Source: Cenococcum geophilum 1.58
Taxonomy: Eukaryota > Ascomycota > Dothideomycetes > Gloniales > Gloniaceae
DNA length: 64,000 nt
Direction of reading: 5' to 3'
Assembly (NCBI GenBank): GCA_001692895.1
Contig: KV748201.1
Location: 1,488,001 to 1,552,000, forward strand
The stretch's first letter is position 1, and each line of letters starts with the position of its first letter. A model generated the notes under the pieces. That model ran no database searches, had not been told where the DNA came from, and worked only from the letters and a program-made list of their open reading frames with translations. The position numbers were made by a program, and so were the translations under genes. Of the stretch, positions 60,030 to 64,000 are shown one piece after another.

Positions 60030-62970
60030 CATGCCTTATAGGTAAGTTACCCCTAGGTTGCTCCTAGGTCGCCTATACCTTACAGCTACATAACTATCTA
60101 CTTAGGTTTTACCTAATACTTACTGCGCTCTTTTAACGTGCTACCCCCCTAAATAAAATACCTCCCTAAGTGACCTACCTTAATTACCTAATTCTAAGAC
60201 ACGCTTATTAAAATAATATTTTATTAAATCTATTTCTAAAATAGAGTATATCTTAAAAACGAATTATATATATAGAAATTTACTTTATTAAGTAGAAAGG
60301 AAGATAAAAATATACTATAATTTTTTAAAAAAAAAGAGGATAGGAAAACCTAGTTTATTAATAATAAAGATCTACCTAGCGTACTATAATCTTTACGCTA
60401 AATTAAAGAAACTAAAAATTATTAATAAAATCTTATCTCTTTGATGCATTTTTAGAAGACCTTTTTAGAGTATACTTGCTTTATATTAAAGTTTTTTTTT
60501 TTTTTAAAAAAAAAAAAGCTATTTTATTGCTACTAAAATTGACAAAACGTGTTAAAAATCATCTTGCTTAGAGTGGAGGCATATTAGCTAATATAGCTAT
60601 TATATAAAGTCCGCCTCTATTAGGAGATTAAATACGGAAAATTTCCTCTAGTATTTGTTAGCTAAGAGTAAAATTATAATACTAACTTTAGAAGCTAGGT
60701 TATACTACTAGATAGGTTACTTACCTTTAGATTCCGCCTTATAAGTCTTAGGTTTATATAAGGATATTTCTATATAATATATACATATTTAGCTAAATAG
60801 GGGGCTAAATTAGACTAAAGCCTAGTGGCTTCTCTAATTATAATATAATCCTCTAATTATAAGGGAAAAGTAAGGTCTAGGTCTAGGTTAAGAGGGCGCT
60901 AAAAAGGGTAAAGGCATTTAGCTTTTAGTAGCGTAGCTCTACTTAAGCTAAGTAACTAGTATTAACCTATAGTTTCGTTAACGACTTACTTTAGTATTTG
61001 GCTTCGCCTTTATTATAACGCTATAATATAATACTACCTAATGCGTCTGTAGTTTATAGTAGCTATAACCTATATAATCTATAACTAGGCGCTTCTTAGT
61101 ATATATAAGAGATATTATTGCGGACACCTTAGGTTGCCCCTAGAACAACCCCTAGACGCCCCTTAGATGGTCGCCGGTCACGTGCCTATAGTATATAGTC
61201 TCTACAATCCTAGAGGCCTTACCTCCTTAAGGATTTGTCTCTTACTAATTTATCCTATTCTAATCGTGTCCTTATAGCCCCTTATCTACAAAGTCCCCTT
61301 ATATTTAAATCCTTCCTACTTCTTTTTAGAAGGGTAGTCGGCTTTAAAAACCAGATTGTTTATTTATATCTTTTATTTATAACTACCATCCTCTCTTAAA
61401 AAATTATAATAACCTAAACGGAAACTCTACGGACACCTTATAGAAAGCCGTTGCGGCAAAGTAAAAAGGTCCCTCTAATAGTAAGGGATTGCGATAATAT
61501 AACCCTCTAGGTAGAATAGCTGAATAAGCCCTAATACCAAAATGCTCTAAGAGCTTAAAGACTTTTGCATACCTATAGTTACCGCTAAGGAAAACACAGA
61601 TACCCTTTATAATAGTTATAATGCTGCTAGAAAGTAACCGGAACCCCTTTAGCCCTACCTAAGCTAATTAGAAGATTAAGCGCTAGAGGTAACTTTAAGA
61701 TCTTCCCTTAAGCTAGAAATGCTAGAGAAATATACTAACGCGTTTAACTAGGGAACTAACTATAACCCTCCCGAAAGACCACCGGCCTATAATTGGCATA
61801 GTAGCGGTATATAGACTACTTATAAGCTAAGCGGGCCTACTCCTTTAGGTAATTTAAACTTACCACTAACTTAAGACTTAAGCCTTATAGAAAAATCTAT
61901 ACTAGCTACTAGTACTAATACTACCTCTATAGCTAGAGCTTTTCTAAGGCTAAGGTTAAAAAGTTAAGAGCCCTAAACCGACATTTTTTAAGATAGATAT
62001 TAGGAAGCTACCGTAAGGCTCTTAGAAGCTATATAGGAAGGAGCTACTAATAAATATATTAGAAACCTTTAGGGGTAGGTCTAAATTTAGTAGAGCTTAA
62101 TTTAGGCTAGATAAAATCTTTTATAACCTAGCTAAGGCTAAGGGCTTTTTAGGGGCTACTTAGTACCTACCTAAGGAGGTGTAGAAGATTTAGAGAGTTA
62201 TCTACGCTATAAATAGAAAAAGGATATAAACTAACTAGCTAAGGCCTTTAATAGTTTAGAACTTCGCTATAGACCTAACACTTAGTAGTTAGACAATTGG
62301 GTTTATAAGGTAGATAACTTCGTTAAAATGCTAATAATATAAGATAATACTAAAGAGCGTATACGCTAGATTATTAGTAAGATTAAAGACCAATTACTAA
62401 ACCAGATTGCGCTTAATTAGCTTAATAAAGAGTAAATTACTATATAGCTACAGCTATAACCCTTTCTAAAGAAATAGACTTAAGATCTATATATTATATA
62501 ATATAATAATATAGAGCTATTCTAGAATAAGATATAGCTTAACCGCTATAACTTCCGCTAGTTTATAAACTTTATAGAAACTTATACTTAATAGATAGAT
62601 TTAGAGCTCTTTAAAAATAAGAACGGTGGTATCTATAAAAAGGAGAAGATCGGGTTTATTTAGGCTAAAATTAAGCTAGTAATTTATAATAAAATAAAGC
62701 ACGTAGGAGCCCTATTACGGATTACTATATATACGGATTTTAAACAAGCGGTCCTAAACGCTAAAGATATAGTAAGAAACTAAACCTCTTTTAGTAAAAA
62801 GCTAGGGGGTTACTAAAAGCGTGGGTATTTTAGTAGTAATATAGGATAGACCTAACCTTTAAAGAAGTCGTTCTTAAAGAGAACTTTAAAAGGGTTAAAG
62901 TTAGGAGCCTTAAATAACGGGAAAGACTTTTAGGGCTAACCTAATACCTATTTAGTTCCTTTATGGGAAC
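60030..62970. other. RIP-eroded sequence with A/T palindromes and a + strand trace
   Basis: Homopolymer palindromes occur at about 60322-60336 (T6A9) and 60490-60519 (a run of T followed by a run of A). From about 62460 to 62970 a + strand frame can be followed with TAG ignored (KHVGALLRITIYTDFKQAVL, then a Lys/Gly-rich stretch). It leads into repeat D2 and may be its gag. No zinc knuckle was found. The rest of the block is unresolved. Confidence 0.5.
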
Positions 62971-64000
62971 ACTCTGAGAAGTTAAAAGAAAACTTTAGAG
63001 GTGGATTTTATTAGAAAAATAAGTAGGGCAATAACCGCACTAATAATCTAAAAAAAGAAAAGTCCTAGTCGCGGACTTTTTCTAGCTGTAACTAGGGCAA
63101 AATATAAAAGGAGAGACTCTTTATATTGCTATTAAGCTAGAAATAATACTCCCTATAGATAAAATGCGTTAGTTCTAAGTACTATATAATAGCGACACTA
63201 AAATCAATCTTATATAATATAATTTGTTAAAAGAGTATAAACATATCCTATTATAAAGGTAGCGGAAACCTATTATAGGCTTCCTAAATAAGCATCGGAT
63301 TAAACTATATAGTGCCTATAAGCTTATAGTATTAGTAGCCGATATATATAACTATACTAAGGTAGTTAGCCTATAACCCTTCTAGGCGGCTAACTTTATA
63401 GACTATAACTTTATTTTTAGATACCTTTAGCTTATAAAAGTAGATTTTAAAATACGCTTTAAAATAGGAGCCTTTATATAGTAGAATAATAAAGATTTAA
63501 AAGGGTGTATATTATTAATAAGCCTAAAGGATATTTTAGAGAATATAGCCCTAGGTAAAATGGTGTACGCTTTATACCTAAAGGAGTATTAGATCTAACC
63601 CCTATTTAATAGCAAGATAGGTATAGAGCCTAGTATAGGTAATAACCCCTCTATAATGGAGACTTTATAGGGAACTTCCGAATAGGTTATAGAGGCATTA
63701 TAGGGAGGCGGCGATCTTAAGGATCTTATAAAATACTTTAAACGTTATAGGTTACTCTAGCTTAAGTAATATGCAGAGAGTATACTATAGCACCTTAAAC
63801 ACTACGTTAAAGAATTCCTTACCTTTTACTAGCTACTATATAAAACGGTATATCGTATAGTAGTAACTATATACGAGTAACTACTATAGCGTATAATGCT
63901 GCCTATAAGTATTCTAAGGGAGCTCTAGGATCTACCTAATAATAATATAGAGGACAAATATAACCCTAATTTGTTAAATATTCTAGTAGGCCTAAGGGAT
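62971..64000 (+). repeat. Repeat D2 (runs off the window)
   Basis: This is the second copy of repeat D, not interrupted by element A2. The site where A2 entered D1 lies at 63269-63273 (CCTAT), so D2 shows the empty target site. The + strand frame includes IALGKMVYALYLKEYQIQPL, EALQGGGDLKDLIKYFKRYR and ELQDLPNNNIEDKYNPNLLN when TAG is ignored. The element continues past the right edge. Confidence 0.7.

Noticed and set aside
1..64000. Reassigned stop codons (TAG read as Gln) as the reason for the readable frames
   Set aside because: The same frames also show C-to-T and G-to-A changes at catalytic residues (YLDD to YLNN, zinc-knuckle Cys to Tyr, Walker motifs), which an altered code would not explain. 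RIP explains both.

Overview
The window looks like a heterochromatic, AT-rich island from a filamentous ascomycete (Pezizomycotina). Almost all of it carries the mark of repeat-induced point mutation (RIP). TpA is strikingly common, CpA and TpG are scarce, former coding frames are riddled with TAG/TAA where Gln or Trp is expected, and repeat copies differ by transitions only. I see no intact host gene, no rRNA, no convincing tRNA and nothing bacterial. The base calls here are by eye; no database search was possible.

Layout. 1-2541 is RIP-eroded sequence with unidentified coding traces. 2542-4484 is the one clean element: a 1.94-kb LTR element with two identical 214-bp LTRs, a GGTAG target duplication and an intact 381-codon ORF. 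4490-7318 is eroded and holds two tandem arrays. 7319-16303 is a complete, RIP-killed Ty3/gypsy chromovirus on the + strand (family A, copy A1; 427-bp LTRs; target duplication GCTTC). Its integrase region is split by a 1,000-bp insertion with a 14-bp target duplication. 16304-24680 is eroded sequence with a 33-bp inverted repeat, a 17-bp minisatellite, a minus-strand acidic coding trace and a 717-bp tandem duplication. 24680-29280 is a pseudogene of a FunK1-type fungal protein kinase, split by a 2.2-kb non-autonomous LTR element (25753-27949, target duplication GAGGT). That element carries tandem repeats instead of gag-pol. 29530-30250 is a second 17-bp-period array. 30450-32800 is a minus-strand pseudogene of a DUF7025 + AAA ATPase.

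33480-40400 is eroded, with two long minus-strand frames I could not name. 40560-42050 is a + strand remnant of another chromovirus (reverse transcriptase and chromodomain, middle missing), followed by a possible LTR. 42793-58270 is a nest. A RIP-killed repeat (D1) was entered by a second copy of family A (A2, minus strand, 43362-57548, target duplication CCTAT), which was itself entered by another chromovirus (C, minus strand, 47191-53380, target duplication TTCTC). 59332-60027 is a non-autonomous Tc1/mariner-type element with 26-bp inverted ends and a TA duplication. 60030-62970 is eroded, and 62971-64000 is a second copy of repeat D.

The genes do not form a working pathway. The window is a record of successive insertions. 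Relative age can be read from nesting and RIP load: the D repeats, kinase, ATPase and other gene remnants are oldest, then A1/A2, then C and the 25.7-kb element, and the un-RIPed 2.5-4.5-kb element is youngest. The un-nested lengths of A1 (7,971 bp) and A2 (7,992 bp) agree closely, which supports all the boundaries drawn.
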